Shown: positions 22,288 through 32,751 of the stretch, piece by piece
How the letters are laid out: each line of letters opens with the position of its first letter
How positions within the stretch are numbered: the first letter of the stretch is position 1
Source: Eukaryota sp. TZLM1-RC
Taxonomy: Eukaryota; Metamonada: BaSk clade
Assembly: GCA_040285825.1 (NCBI GenBank)
Contig: JAUPSS010000003.1
Span: forward strand, 1,426,001 to 1,490,000
DNA: 64,000 nucleotides
Reading direction: 5' to 3'
Made by a program: the position numbers and the translations under genes
Notes under the pieces: model-generated
Told to the model about the DNA's origin: nothing
Seen by the model: the letters and a program-made list of their open reading frames with translations, nothing else
Database searches by the model: none

Positions 22288-24573
22288 ATGATGAATACGT
22301 TACTGGAACCATGTTCGTCTATAGATCTTTTCAACCGCTATGGTACTCCGTCTACTATTCACAAATTCTTGTCAGACGTTACGGTCACTATTGATGATTC
22401 CAAGTCTCTCACCAACCATATAGCCTTCCTGTATGGTACTCGCTCCTCTATTCGGCTCTTCTCTTCATCCACAACCCTTTCCTCAACATTTGATCCTTTT
22501 TTCTCAGAACAATGGAGCTTTGATCCCAACACACTGACTCTAACCTCCACTGATCAGATCATTTACTTTTCATTCATCCAATCTAACCATGGAATTTTCT
22601 TTGTAGCTATTAGCAAAACCCATTCAGTTATTCTTTTGCGTTTTATGGAAAAATCTTGGAGAGTTGTAAAATTCAATGATGAACACCTCAAAAAAGTTAT
22701 TGAATCCCAATTTATTTATTGTAATTTGTCTGATTATTTGGTGTTTTTTTCTGAAAATTCTGTTATTTTAAACATCTTTGTTTCAATCAACTCACGTGAT
22801 CTTCAAGGTATCTTGAAATTTTCCGTTCCTGTTAACGTTTCTAAATCAGATGTAGCCTTTCCTTCAGAGTTCAATGTCTCTTTTTCCCAACCATGTCAAT
22901 CGTCAAAATTTTTGCAGTTGATCTCTATTAATTATAAGTTGGACGGTTCCAAAAATTTTGCCAATATTTCACAAGAAAACAACAATTTTTTGGTTGTCAG
23001 TGATTCTCAGATTTTTCTTTGTTCATTTGATTACAAAAAACTTTATTTTCATAGAATTCCGTCTAAATTTGGTCGTTTTGTTTATAATTCAGCTTCCATT
23101 TTTGCAAATAATGAATGTATTTACCTCCGATATTTACACTGTTTTGATAAGACGACCTTTATTATGTTACTGGCATTAACCTTTGGACCATCCAAAACAG
23201 TATCTGCAATCACAATAGATAGAATTATTCCAATCAAAAATGATTGTTTCAATCCCATCAAGGTTCTTGTGCCCCACACCCTTCTTGTTCTTGGCAAACG
23301 TAATGAATCCAATGATGAGCAAGATGCCAAGTTGAGAATTTTTCTTCTTGGGAATTCAGTTGAATTTGGTCAATTAATCAACTACAGTAAGCTATTCATA
23401 TATCCTGTTGGAAATCTTTTTTTATACGAGAATTCAACTGAATTCCATACTTTTAGGCTGAAAAATTTCCACTATTTCCTCAAAAATTCATCCATAATGA
23501 CAGACGAAGAGCTGACAGTGGAAAATTTCGTTCTCATGTCTTCTTTGAATAATTTGGCATGTGAGCTTTACTACTTTGACGAAGCTAGTCGTCTTTGTAT
23601 TCAAATTTTGCAGTTACTTCCCAATACCCATGATTTTCACCTTTCTTTGAATCATTTTTCAATCCTTTTATTGGAAAAAGTATTGTCTTATTGCTCAACT
23701 TTTTTGCCCAAACAATTCCTTTCTTCCTATTTGGAATCAATTTTTCCAAAAGTTTTTTGTACCAAGCTACTAGGAAACGATGTGGTCAGTCAACCACCAG
23801 CAAGGACGGTCAAAAAGAGTAATGATTTTGACCTATTAGCTGGAAAGCCGTTTAGTTTGATACCTTTTATTCGTGATTTAGAATTTTGTCAGAAATTATT
23901 CGATTATTACCACATTTTTTGTGAAAAAGAGAACGTCAGTGTCTCAAATGAGACTATGAAATTATTAATATTTGAGGAAAACCCTGCTATTTTTGAAAAC
24001 CAATATCTCGGCAATAGGGTCCCCTCTCTTTTTGAGTTGTTATGTAAAATATTGTTCCAGTTCTTCTCCCATTTGTTCGTCAAATTTGTTTTGAGTGTTC
24101 ATGACGCTTTTAAACAGGCATGTGACTCTGAAGATTCTTCTTTATCATGGACATTGATAACGACAAAGTCTTGGACTATGAGATCACCGTTGGAAAGAGC
24201 TATTGCTGTCATTTCTCCAATGATCTCTACTTCAAATAATAAGGATCACTGCAAAATTTTCGCAGCATTGTTATTCCATCAAGATATTACTCTCTATGGA
24301 GCAGCAGTTGAGTGTTTATTGAAAAACTTTGATATTGAAGCTCTAGAACAATTAATTCCATTTGACAAGCTTTCCGATGATGAGAAAAGATCCATAATGG
24401 TTCAGGTGGTTGAGAGTGTTGTTGGTAGCAGTGATTTCTCTCTTATCAATTCTATTGTTGGTTTGTGCAATTCATTTCATTTGGATGAAGATTTACCTTA
24501 TTTATTAGCTCCTTTGACCGATATACCAGGACTGACTTTAGAAAATGTACCAAATTTGAAGTTAAAAATATAA
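22288..24573 (+). CDS. Unrecognised 761-residue protein
   Basis: A long intact ORF with codon use like the neighbouring genes, so it is real; I do not recognise the product. The first 400 or so residues are rich in alternating hydrophobic and polar strands (for example IIYFSFIQSNHGIFFVAI; TTFIMLLALTFG), suggesting a beta-propeller. From about residue 415 the sequence becomes helical (LSSLNNLACELYYFDEASRL; FSILLLEKVLSYC) to the end. A propeller followed by an alpha solenoid is the layout of vesicle-coat, IFT and nucleoporin scaffolds, and a Nup155-like scaffold is one guess. There is no signal peptide or TM segment. Confidence 0.7.
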   Translation: MMNTLLEPCSSIDLFNRYGTPSTIHKFLSDVTVTIDDSKSLTNHIAFLYGTRSSIRLFSSSTTLSSTFDPFFSEQWSFDPNTLTLTSTDQIIYFSFIQSNHGIFFVAISKTHSVILLRFMEKSWRVVKFNDEHLKKVIESQFIYCNLSDYLVFFSENSVILNIFVSINSRDLQGILKFSVPVNVSKSDVAFPSEFNVSFSQPCQSSKFLQLISINYKLDGSKNFANISQENNNFLVVSDSQIFLCSFDYKKLYFHRIPSKFGRFVYNSASIFANNECIYLRYLHCFDKTTFIMLLALTFGPSKTVSAITIDRIIPIKNDCFNPIKVLVPHTLLVLGKRNESNDEQDAKLRIFLLGNSVEFGQLINYSKLFIYPVGNLFLYENSTEFHTFRLKNFHYFLKNSSIMTDEELTVENFVLMSSLNNLACELYYFDEASRLCIQILQLLPNTHDFHLSLNHFSILLLEKVLSYCSTFLPKQFLSSYLESIFPKVFCTKLLGNDVVSQPPARTVKKSNDFDLLAGKPFSLIPFIRDLEFCQKLFDYYHIFCEKENVSVSNETMKLLIFEENPAIFENQYLGNRVPSLFELLCKILFQFFSHLFVKFVLSVHDAFKQACDSEDSSLSWTLITTKSWTMRSPLERAIAVISPMISTSNNKDHCKIFAALLFHQDITLYGAAVECLLKNFDIEALEQLIPFDKLSDDEKRSIMVQVVESVVGSSDFSLINSIVGLCNSFHLDEDLPYLLAPLTDIPGLTLENVPNLKLKI

Positions 24574-24760
24574 TGATAGCTTTTGTAAATAATTTATTAC
24601 AATTTATTAATAAATTTATTGTGACTTTTTCAATTAAACACACCACCTACCAATTCCAAAAACAAAAAAAGGTAAATAAAATTGAATGAAACATATTCAG
24701 CAGATAAAAGAAATTTGTCATACAAAACGGGACACCTATTTTAATTAATAATTACTTCAA

Positions 24761-27685
24761 TTATTTTTTCCTAATATTTACAGAAACCTTACCTGGTAAT
24801 CTTGACGCAATTTCAATATTATTTAAACATTTAATTAAATCTCGTTCTCTTTGAACCCTACAACTTTTAGCCAAATGTTCAATAATGCATTGAGAAGCTT
24901 TTCCCTTCTTTGTTGAACCAGGAGTTACTTTGACTCTATGTGTATAATGCTGAACTGTAGTCCATGGAGCCACTACCGGAATAGCATAAAGAAGTGAATC
25001 TAGGTCCTCGGGAAGAGGTGCATGGCAAAGTGAAGAAAGATCTGCTTGTGCTGCCTCTCTTTCTTGTTGAAGAAGCACCTCCTCCACTTCCTCATCCTGT
25101 TTAATTCTTTTCCGTTTCTCATGTGCTTTAAGCTTCTCGTGAGGACAATCCTGACGTTTATGAGGACCTCCGCAATTGAAACATCGAAGAGGAGCAGTAG
25201 GTTTGGGTTCAGGTTCCTCTTGCTGCGTGGGTTGTTCCTCATCAATGTCCCGTGGTGAAGGTACCTTTAATGATTCAAGCAGTTGTCTCTCTTCCAGTTC
25301 TCTACGCTCCTTCTCTTGCTTTTCCAGCAGTCTTTGTTGTTCTTCAGCTTTCTCAGCTTCTTTTTGAGCTAACAACTCATCAAAGGAAATTCCCAAAGAT
25401 TGAGCTTTTTTCATTAATTTACGATCTCTTGCCGAAATCTTTTTCTTGGTTGATTTAAAACTTTCCTTCGATTGAGTCAAACTGCGAGGCTCAATATTAT
25501 CTACTTTGTCCTCTTGATCTCTATTCAAAGCTTCCTCCCAAATATTCCCCTCATCACTTGCTTTCACTTCTTCACCATCATGTTCAATTTTGGCCAAAGC
25601 TTCTGTCTTTTCTTTCCTCTGAACTGATTCTAAAGTTCTAGCTTCTGCTTCTGGTTTTAACACAGCAAGGTCTTCCTCAGAGTCACGTATTTTCCTATCA
25701 TTTTTATGCCGAAGAATGCTTTCAGTATCCCCCAATTTAAAAAGAATCCCAACCCCTAAAACAAGAGGAGAAGTTTCTAAATAGTTCCTTCTTCCCGTAA
25801 TCAAGAACGAACCACTAGGCATATGTTGCCCTGTGGGAGCAGCAGTACCAACTTGAGACCCAAACACCCAATAAGCAGCACAAGCCACTTTTGAGTCGAA
25901 TGATCTAGAGTAATTGACAGCAAAGGCACCAGCCTCATTGAGAGTGACAGAGGTTGGAAGCTGATCTTTTACCTTTACAATAACAGATGAAGCTCCATGA
26001 ATGGCAGAGTGAACGTAAATGTCACCATCTTCCAAGTACCTCTTTACCAAAATTTCGTTTTGCTGTAAATCTCGACCTCCAACCACAATGAAATTTTCAG
26101 AACTAATAAACCAATTGAACTTTTCAAACCAATATGAAGTCCTTGCGTGAACCACAGAAGCTCTTAAAGACATGTGGTCTATAGCAGATTTTGCTTTCTT
26201 TTCTGCTCTCTTGACGACAGAAGAATGAGCATCGAGAGCTTTTCCTTTTTTGGATCTTGCTTTTTTTGCTTTTTCATATATTGATCTTAAATTCGACATT
26301 GGTGATTCATCAATGGATAACTCTACAGTAATTCTATCCTCAGATTTGGTTTCCTCATTGAATAAAGGCAATTGTATTGTAATTAATCTTTTGGCAAAGT
26401 TTGTCGAGCTAATGAACTGACCAAGTCCATCTTCACCACCTTCTTCAATCAAATTCTCAATGTCGGTCCAGGAAAGTCCAGAATCCACACACGTTTTGAT
26501 TGTTTCAACGATTGATTCAACCAGCTGTACGTTTTCCTCTACAACTCTAGCTTTCAATATTTGATTCATTTCAGTATTCTCAAGAGACTTCACTTGACTC
26601 GCGTGAAAGTCTTCAATTTTCGTCAGTTTTTGATCTACAGCCTGTTGACGCTGCAAGACTTCTGATTGAGCTGCCATCTCTTCTAATCTGGAGAAACAAA
26701 GATCTACCGCGAAATTAAAGGAAGGAACTCTAAGAGAATTTTGAGCATTTTCATCAATGATGGCAGGGACAAAAGAAATAATACTTTTTGGATCTAAAGC
26801 TCTCACTTTTCTACTTATTAATTCATTAATTGAAACCCCCGTTTCAACAGCCTCATTGTAGTCAATTGATGGAGCTTCTTGGTTAAACACTATGAAACCA
26901 TTAAAAGAATCAATAGCAAGCAGCTTCTTTTCTAATTCCTGAAACTCTGCACACAAGGCCGTCATGTCGGGAGTGTTTGCCAATAGTTCAGATGCCAAGG
27001 TCGCGGGATCGATTCCCACCTTGGCCAAAACAAACTCGGCATATTGGGGACCTAAAGAAAAGAAGGTAGACAATGCAAAACCAACAGTATTTTCAGGAAA
27101 ACTCATAAGACCTTTTCTTTTTTTCTTCCTACTAGGATTCTGAGCCGACCTTGTAGCCTTCTCTAAAGGAACAGAAAGAGACTCCAACGTCACTGGTTGA
27201 AATGACCTTGCATGTTCTTCTGGAACATAAGTGGAACCTACATGGATTTCTGGTGATGTCCCAGGGACAGAGCGACGTAAGCAAGAGAGAATGGTGCAGG
27301 AAGGGTCCAAAAGGATAACATTTCCTGGGGTGAAGACCTCTAGCACCAAATAACAAAGAGAATCTCCTTGTCCAAATGTAAGTTTAACCTTTCTATCACA
27401 GCCTACACATTCAATGTTGGTAAGACGACGTCCTCTGAGATGCTTTCGGAGTTTAAGAGTAAAACCAGACGGAACACCAGTGTCACGAGTGAATGTAGTA
27501 GAATGAAACCTAACGCCACTTTCGAAAAGCACAGTTTCATTATGGCCTGGTCTATGGAATTTGAAAAGAAATATACGAGAGTCTAAGTCATATATGTTGG
27601 TAGTGTAAGAACCAAGAATACGGTCGCGGAGTTCAGCAACTATGTGGAATAGGTCCGTAGAGGTAAGTCTGGATTTGAATCCCAT
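24761..27685 (-). CDS. NEMF: Rqc2/NEMF (Tae2), ribosome quality control factor
   Basis: I start at MGFKSRLTSTDL (974 residues). The open frame extends 28 codons further up, but that extension has no family match. The NFACT-N domain follows: NIYDLDSRIFLFKF, VLFESGVRFH and LRKHLRGRRL. A long central coiled coil precedes the NFACT-R domain (YWFEKFNWFISSENFIVVGG, then RDLQQNEILVKRYL and VHSAIHGAS). A Lys/Glu-rich linker leads to a CCHC knuckle (CFNCGGPHKRQDCP, about residue 860) and the C-terminal domain (VKVTPGSTKKGKAS ... LPGKVSVN). Rqc2/NEMF binds stalled 60S-peptidyl-tRNA complexes, recruits the E3 ligase listerin and templates C-terminal tails. It is complete, with no truncation. Confidence 0.96.
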   Translation of the reverse strand: MGFKSRLTSTDLFHIVAELRDRILGSYTTNIYDLDSRIFLFKFHRPGHNETVLFESGVRFHSTTFTRDTGVPSGFTLKLRKHLRGRRLTNIECVGCDRKVKLTFGQGDSLCYLVLEVFTPGNVILLDPSCTILSCLRRSVPGTSPEIHVGSTYVPEEHARSFQPVTLESLSVPLEKATRSAQNPSRKKKRKGLMSFPENTVGFALSTFFSLGPQYAEFVLAKVGIDPATLASELLANTPDMTALCAEFQELEKKLLAIDSFNGFIVFNQEAPSIDYNEAVETGVSINELISRKVRALDPKSIISFVPAIIDENAQNSLRVPSFNFAVDLCFSRLEEMAAQSEVLQRQQAVDQKLTKIEDFHASQVKSLENTEMNQILKARVVEENVQLVESIVETIKTCVDSGLSWTDIENLIEEGGEDGLGQFISSTNFAKRLITIQLPLFNEETKSEDRITVELSIDESPMSNLRSIYEKAKKARSKKGKALDAHSSVVKRAEKKAKSAIDHMSLRASVVHARTSYWFEKFNWFISSENFIVVGGRDLQQNEILVKRYLEDGDIYVHSAIHGASSVIVKVKDQLPTSVTLNEAGAFAVNYSRSFDSKVACAAYWVFGSQVGTAAPTGQHMPSGSFLITGRRNYLETSPLVLGVGILFKLGDTESILRHKNDRKIRDSEEDLAVLKPEAEARTLESVQRKEKTEALAKIEHDGEEVKASDEGNIWEEALNRDQEDKVDNIEPRSLTQSKESFKSTKKKISARDRKLMKKAQSLGISFDELLAQKEAEKAEEQQRLLEKQEKERRELEERQLLESLKVPSPRDIDEEQPTQQEEPEPKPTAPLRCFNCGGPHKRQDCPHEKLKAHEKRKRIKQDEEVEEVLLQQEREAAQADLSSLCHAPLPEDLDSLLYAIPVVAPWTTVQHYTHRVKVTPGSTKKGKASQCIIEHLAKSCRVQRERDLIKCLNNIEIASRLPGKVSVNIRKK

Positions 27686-28094
27686 GTGTATAGTGAAAAG
27701 GGGGAATAATAAGCAAAACAAATTGATTTTTGATAGCAGCCCAATTTTCCTTTGTTTGAAATTGTCCATGTTTTACCTAGATAAGACTACCTCTGTTTGT
27801 TCATAATTATAGCAAGCTCATTACAACAGTAAGTCCAGATTTCCCAAAAATGGATGATAACAAATGCAATTATATTAACTATACAATTATTTATTTTTCT
27901 AATTGATCCTTGTTGTTTTTGTTTCTATCATTTTTATTATCATTATCATTATTATCCATTTCAAGCCAATTCTTCTACTTTCAATATTGAATATAACGTT
28001 TAATTAATCAAATCAACTGAATCATAAATAATCTTTCACAAAAAAGAATTAAAATATTTACAAAATGCAAAAACACCAATTTCTGAAAAACAAA
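27686..28094. other. Intergenic, no gene seen
   Basis: AT-rich spacer between the NEMF start and the EF-hand gene stop, both on the minus strand. It presumably holds the NEMF promoter and the EF-hand gene 3' UTR. No element was recognised. Confidence 0.45.
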
Positions 28095-28754
28095 CTACTC
28101 CTTGATTACATGAACATAGTTACCACAACGATCTGCAAACGTTTGCTTACTTACTAGCCTACCTTCCTGCCTAGTCTTCTCTATTAAATTAGTGGCTATT
28201 GTGGCATTGAATCCATTTTCCAAAAGCACTGACAGGATGTCCTCGCAGGGAATATCGCGAATGACGTTCTCATGTATCCAAGAGAGCCAGGCATCAGGAA
28301 TAATTTGATGAACGTAGTCTGAAAAGTCTTGAAAGGAAATCTTTTGGTCATTATTAGAATCCAAAGTTAGTGCAAAGGATATAGCCCTGAGAATCTCTTC
28401 CTCTGGCCAGTTGTCCTGCTTTAAAACTAATTGTATAGAATAAGGAGTTATAAACCCCCTGTGAAGGTCATCCACATCATACTTCTTGAACTCAACCAAA
28501 AGGTTCAACTCACAGTTGGAGAAACTTTGCCGTAAATGTCGGAATTGGGAAAATCCAAGTCGATCCTTACGTGGTGAATCTCCACAAGCCTCTTTTAATA
28601 TTCGTTTCAGTTCTGTGTTGGTAGGATAGAGTCCAAGTGATTGATAACACGTTCGAAGATCTGTGATAGTAATAAAGTTGTTTCTGTCTAAATCCATCTT
28701 GACGAATAGACGCTGACTCATTTCTTCAGATTCCTGTTTATCAAAGAGTACCAT
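28095..28754 (-). CDS. EF-hand calcium-binding protein
   Basis: A 219-residue protein if started at MVLFDKQESEEM (28754). A longer frame runs to 28916, but it would overlap the SRP54 start on the other strand. EF-hand 1 (about residue 22) reads DLDRNNFITITD, a canonical 12-residue loop with D at 1, 3 and 12. A second credible loop near residue 136 is DSNNDQKISFQD. The two hands between them are degenerate (CGDSPRKDRLGF; YDVDDLHRGFIT). The arrangement resembles a calmodulin- or centrin-like four-hand core. The last 65 or so residues (LSWIHENVIRDIPCEDILSV...) form a helical tail I do not recognise. The specific role is unknown. It is head-to-head with SRP54. Confidence 0.78.
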   Translation of the reverse strand: MVLFDKQESEEMSQRLFVKMDLDRNNFITITDLRTCYQSLGLYPTNTELKRILKEACGDSPRKDRLGFSQFRHLRQSFSNCELNLLVEFKKYDVDDLHRGFITPYSIQLVLKQDNWPEEEILRAISFALTLDSNNDQKISFQDFSDYVHQIIPDAWLSWIHENVIRDIPCEDILSVLLENGFNATIATNLIEKTRQEGRLVSKQTFADRCGNYVHVIKE

Positions 28755-28866
28755 TGAAGTAGGTTGTTGATTCGAGATGTCAAAAATATATTGAGATAAA
28801 TTGGAATTCTCAGTAAAAACACACCCCTCAAAGACTCTACATCCTTCTCCATTATCTCTCTTTAAA
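28755..28866. promoter_or_regulatory. Divergent promoter region EF-hand gene / SRP54
   Basis: Only 112 bases lie between the two divergent start codons I favour (28754 minus, 28867 plus). No motif was identified. The limit depends on the choice of the shorter EF-hand start. Confidence 0.4.
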
Positions 28867-30324
28867 ATGGTACTTTCAGAACTTGGTGGACGCATTAGTG
28901 ATGCACTTAAACGCATGTCTCAAGCTGCGGTTCTTGATTCAGAAGTTGTCAATGACATGTTGAAGGAAATATGCAATGCTCTTATACAGTCTGACGTGAA
29001 CCCTAAAACTGTTATGTCTCTTCGTGCCAATGTCAAAAATGCTGTTGATCTTGACCAACTCGCAGCAGGTATCAATCGGCGTCGACTGATACAAAAGGCT
29101 GTTGTGGATGAAATGATCAAACTAGTGGACCCTGGTACTGCTCCTTTCACTCCCACCAAAGGCCGATCCAATGTCATAATGTTTGTTGGTCTTCAAGGTT
29201 CCGGAAAGACCACCACATGTACTAAGTATGCTGGTTATTACAAGAAGAAGGGCTGGAAGGTTGGTCTGGTCTGCGCTGATACTTTTAGAGCCGGTGCCTT
29301 TGATCAACTACGTCAGAACGCCACAAGGGTAGGGATTCCTTTCTATGGTAGTTACTCTGAAACAGATCCAGTCAAGATTGCTGCTGACGGTGTTGCTTTA
29401 TTCAAGAAGGAAAAGTTTGATGTAATTATAGTTGATACTTCTGGTAGACATAAGCAAGAGGTCGCTCTGTTTGATGAAATGGAACAAGTTTCGAGGACGA
29501 TATCACCAGATGATCATATTTTTATTCTTGATGCTTCCATTGGTCAATCAGCCTATGACCAATCTCTAGCGTTTAAGGAAAGAGTTTCCGTTGGATCAGT
29601 CATTATTACTAAACTTGATGGTCATGCAAAAGGTGGTGGTGCGCTGAGTGCGGTCGCTGCCACAAAGGCTCCTATTACCTTTATAGGAACTGGGGAACGT
29701 TTTGATGATTTTGAAGTGTTTGAACCGGATTCTTTTGTTTCTAGGTTGCTGGGATTTGGAGATATTGGGTCGTTTGTTCGAACAATTCAGGAAAGCGGTC
29801 TTGATACTGAAGAAACTACGGCTGCTTTTGAAAAACTTACACATGGTGGTTTTTCTTTGAGAGATTTAAGAGAACAATTCGAAAATTTGGGCAAACTAAA
29901 CCTAACATCCATGATGAGTTACTTGCCAGGAATGCAAAATCTAATTCCTGCAGGAAAAGAGGAAGAAGGTAGACTTCAACTACACAAGTTCACTGTAATG
30001 ATGGATTCAATGACAGAGAAAGAACTTGATAATCCAAAGCTTTTTCAAGATGCTACAGCTTCCTCAAGAATTAATAGAGTCGCTAGAGGGAGTGGTACCA
30101 CTGTGAAGGAAGTTACTGCTCTTTTAAATCAATTTAAACAACTTGCCAAGATGGGCTCAAAGATGAAAGGATTTGCTAATATGCCTGGAGGTCAAATGAA
30201 TGCAAGGAGTATGCAACAAATGGCTCGAAATATCCCAGCTGGTATGCTCCAGCAGATGGGGGGACCAGGGGGAATGCAAAAGTTAATGAAGCAGATGGGA
30301 GGAGGAGGGTTCCCTGGGCTGTAG
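28867..30324 (+). CDS. SRP54: Signal recognition particle 54 kDa subunit
   Basis: 485 residues, started at MVLSELGGRISDALKRMSQA, which is exactly where SRP54 proteins begin; the frame is open 22 codons further up without homology. The N helical bundle is followed by the G domain: Walker A GLQGSGKTTT, then DTFRAGAFDQL, IVDTSGRHKQE, TKLDGHAKGGGALS and GTGERFDDFEVF. The Met-rich M domain follows (LTSMMSYLPGMQNLIPAG; KMGSKMKGFANMPGGQMNAR). It binds signal sequences and 7SL RNA and docks with the SRP receptor using paired GTPases. All catalytic motifs are intact. No intron is present. Confidence 0.97.
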   Translation: MVLSELGGRISDALKRMSQAAVLDSEVVNDMLKEICNALIQSDVNPKTVMSLRANVKNAVDLDQLAAGINRRRLIQKAVVDEMIKLVDPGTAPFTPTKGRSNVIMFVGLQGSGKTTTCTKYAGYYKKKGWKVGLVCADTFRAGAFDQLRQNATRVGIPFYGSYSETDPVKIAADGVALFKKEKFDVIIVDTSGRHKQEVALFDEMEQVSRTISPDDHIFILDASIGQSAYDQSLAFKERVSVGSVIITKLDGHAKGGGALSAVAATKAPITFIGTGERFDDFEVFEPDSFVSRLLGFGDIGSFVRTIQESGLDTEETTAAFEKLTHGGFSLRDLREQFENLGKLNLTSMMSYLPGMQNLIPAGKEEEGRLQLHKFTVMMDSMTEKELDNPKLFQDATASSRINRVARGSGTTVKEVTALLNQFKQLAKMGSKMKGFANMPGGQMNARSMQQMARNIPAGMLQQMGGPGGMQKLMKQMGGGGFPGL

Positions 30325-31164
30325 ATTATTGTTCATATTGGATTTATTAGTTTTGTGGCTTGTGTATTTTTTGAAACATTGACTGAGAGTATTGGTGAGT
30401 ATAAAGGTTTTTGTTGTGTTTTCCATATAACATTTAATATATTTACTATTCACTTATACTGTTTAGTCAACAGCATTAAAATAATTTGTAGTTAAATAAT
30501 TCATTTCCGTAAAATTCAATCTAAAAATCAAATAACAAAAATCAATTCTAGTTCCTCAGATGAGGTATGATCAATAAGTCATTGAATCATTACCTCAAAG
30601 TGGGACAACCCTTATTTACTCCCTCAATTCTCTTCTCAAAACATTCATTCACACCATTGACCATCAGAACTTCTCTCCCTTTTCTCCCTTCTCTAAGTCG
30701 AAGTCTGAGTGAAGAGAAAAAATTCGTTGATGTGAAGTTAGATTTATAGAACAGAAATACAAAATGAAATTGAAACTAACATTCGCTTATCTAGTTGATC
30801 GTGTTATGTATTAGCTCTTGATGAATTTCTGATATCAAAATCAATACCGTGGTTATAAAGTCTTCAATGCTAAAATTACAAAATACCAAAAGTTTTTCGT
30901 CTTCATCTATGTTTAGATCATTGAATAAACAATACCTACATCTAATTACGAACTCATTTACTACACTTCTTCTTTAGAAACAAGCATTCAGCATTGTTTT
31001 TGCCCAGCTTCTTCCATCCCGAGGTGGATCGCTCCCCGTGTTCTCTCACATAGTTAAAAGCATCTATAGTCATTACTGGTTACTTATTGATAATAATCAA
31101 AGAGAGAAACTCTGCGCTTTCGGTGTCGATGTATAGAAACAGGACTTGACATAGTGGTTGTTTA
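30325..31164. other. Intergenic with one unexplained small minus-strand ORF
   Basis: About 840 bases between SRP54 and LINE-C copy 1. Most of it shows nothing. On the minus strand, ATG at 31073 to TGA at 30954 encodes 39 residues (MTIDAFNYVREHGERSTSGW, then KKLGKNNAEC...). This is unusually protein-like for its size, and the local GC content is higher than around it. It could be a small gene, a last exon or a relic; I cannot identify it. Confidence 0.3.
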
Positions 31165-32460
31165 ATGGTAGGAATGGATTTTGTATCAAATTTTTTTGAC
31201 CAAAATGAAAAAATTCCCAAAGAATATGTAATATTTTTGGCATCTTTAATTGATGTTAATCCTAAACAAATTCGAAGTCATGCGTTTTCATCATCTATAA
31301 CCATATTTTTGGTGGAATTGATTTCACTAAATCGTCTTTTCACAGTCAATCTGCTTTTCATGGTGGAGGGAACATTTTTGTTTTCGAATTTTGCAACCGC
31401 TTTCTAAATGAAGTTGATTTATTGAATTCTACAAGTAATAATTATTAAAGAGACCTTGAAAATCCTGTTGATTGTTTGCCCCCTGAAATTTGGAGTAATT
31501 GCTTTCCCGATAAGGTACAGGAAACACAACCTCGAACGTTAGTGAGTTTGAGGTATTGTGTTAAAAATTGAAGCAAATATTAACAATAGATTTTTGAAGG
31601 CTTTGATTTTAATGTTCGTCTTGGCTCGGCCAAAAATGATAATTCCGCTTTCGTAAATTTTCTGTTTGATACTCAAAGCAGATCGTCTTCGTGCGTTATT
31701 ACTCAAATTCCTCAAATTTATGTTCTTCTTTTAGATGATACCACATTTTCTTGTACAATACGATGTTTTATTGGGCCGATAACGTTCCTCAAAGTTTGAT
31801 TTGCAAATGTGGATCAAAGATCTCTCCAAATCATTTGTTTGCAAACACTTTATTACTTTCCGATCAAAAATTCAGGATGCAGTTAGGGATCAATTGTATT
31901 GTATGTCAAAGTCACACAGAATTGTCTCCTATTTGGAACCATTACTCTCTTGTTTGGTGGATGAAGATACTGGAAATTCTTTTGGTCGAAATAGAGGTGA
32001 TTTAATGCATGAAGGTCTTGAAAGAACCACTATCATTACTGATGTGAATTTAACTGATGTGTGTAATAATTGCGTTATACCGTTGACTCAGTCAAAACAC
32101 AAGAATCCGCTGTCTGTTGCCGAAAACACTAAAATTGATATATAGAGCAAAGTTGTTATCCTTGAATGCTGAATCACATACTCATTAGGTCCTTTGTCCA
32201 TTTGCTTTTTCCTTACATGGCACGCTTGGACCACTTGCTGTATCTTTCATGGATGATTTTGTTGAAATTTTAAAACAACGTACAGGAAGCATTTTTGACA
32301 AAATGTTTTGGCAGAACAGAATTGTATTTTCAACTTTTAAAAGTTATGTCCCCTTATTATCTTCTGCTTTACTATCTCTTGGTTGTTTTTATGAAGGTAA
32401 AACTTCAAGTCAATTCTTTTTGGCTGATTTGGGATATGAAGATTTAGTATATTAATTTGT
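31165..32460 (+). mobile_element. LINE family C copy 1, degenerate
   Basis: Scattered frames follow the LINE order: NRLF...GGGNIFVFEFCNRF (about 31360-31410), CLPPEIWSNCFPDKVQETQPR (split around 31490), FDFNVRLGSAK (about 31605) and CKCGSKISPNHLF (about 31806), the CxC..H finger. Then come VRDQLYCMSKSHRIVSYLEP and a disrupted endonuclease block (SFGRNRGDLM...ITDVNLTDVC), and a tail (FVEILKQRTGSIF; WQNRIVFSTF) ending with a TAA at 32455. It has many stops and shifts. It lies just upstream of the DEAH helicase gene. Confidence 0.7.
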
Positions 32461-32751
32461 GTTGTTTAGTTTCTCGTTGTTGTGAATTTATAAAACAGAA
32501 ATTTTTAAAAATATTGAAAAAAAGAAAAGAATATGTGAATATAAAGCGAGTGTAATCAGCTCTAAATTTTCTGTCTTCAGTGGGACGTCTACATAGCTGA
32601 TTGATGTCGACACCATGGAGCAAAAGTGCAAACGTAGGACCCATAAAGGACAAAAGACAGTTGTTTGAAGTGGTGAAATTGTTGGTGAAAAAGAAATGGT
32701 AGACCAAATTGAAGAATTTTCAACTTCGTCAGTCCTCTACTCCGACACTTG

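Noticed and set aside
22288-24573. Firm call of the 761-residue protein as Nup155
   Set aside because: Only the general layout agrees. I found no specific conserved block.
27686-27769. NEMF start at 27769
   Set aside because: Family proteins begin at the M.SR.S..D block, which is the ATG at 27685. The 28 extra residues are hydrophobic and unmatched.
28755-28916. Longer EF-hand protein starting at 28916
   Set aside because: The extra 54 residues lack family features and would overlap the SRP54 start codon on the other strand. The internal ATG at 28754 gives a clean divergent spacer.
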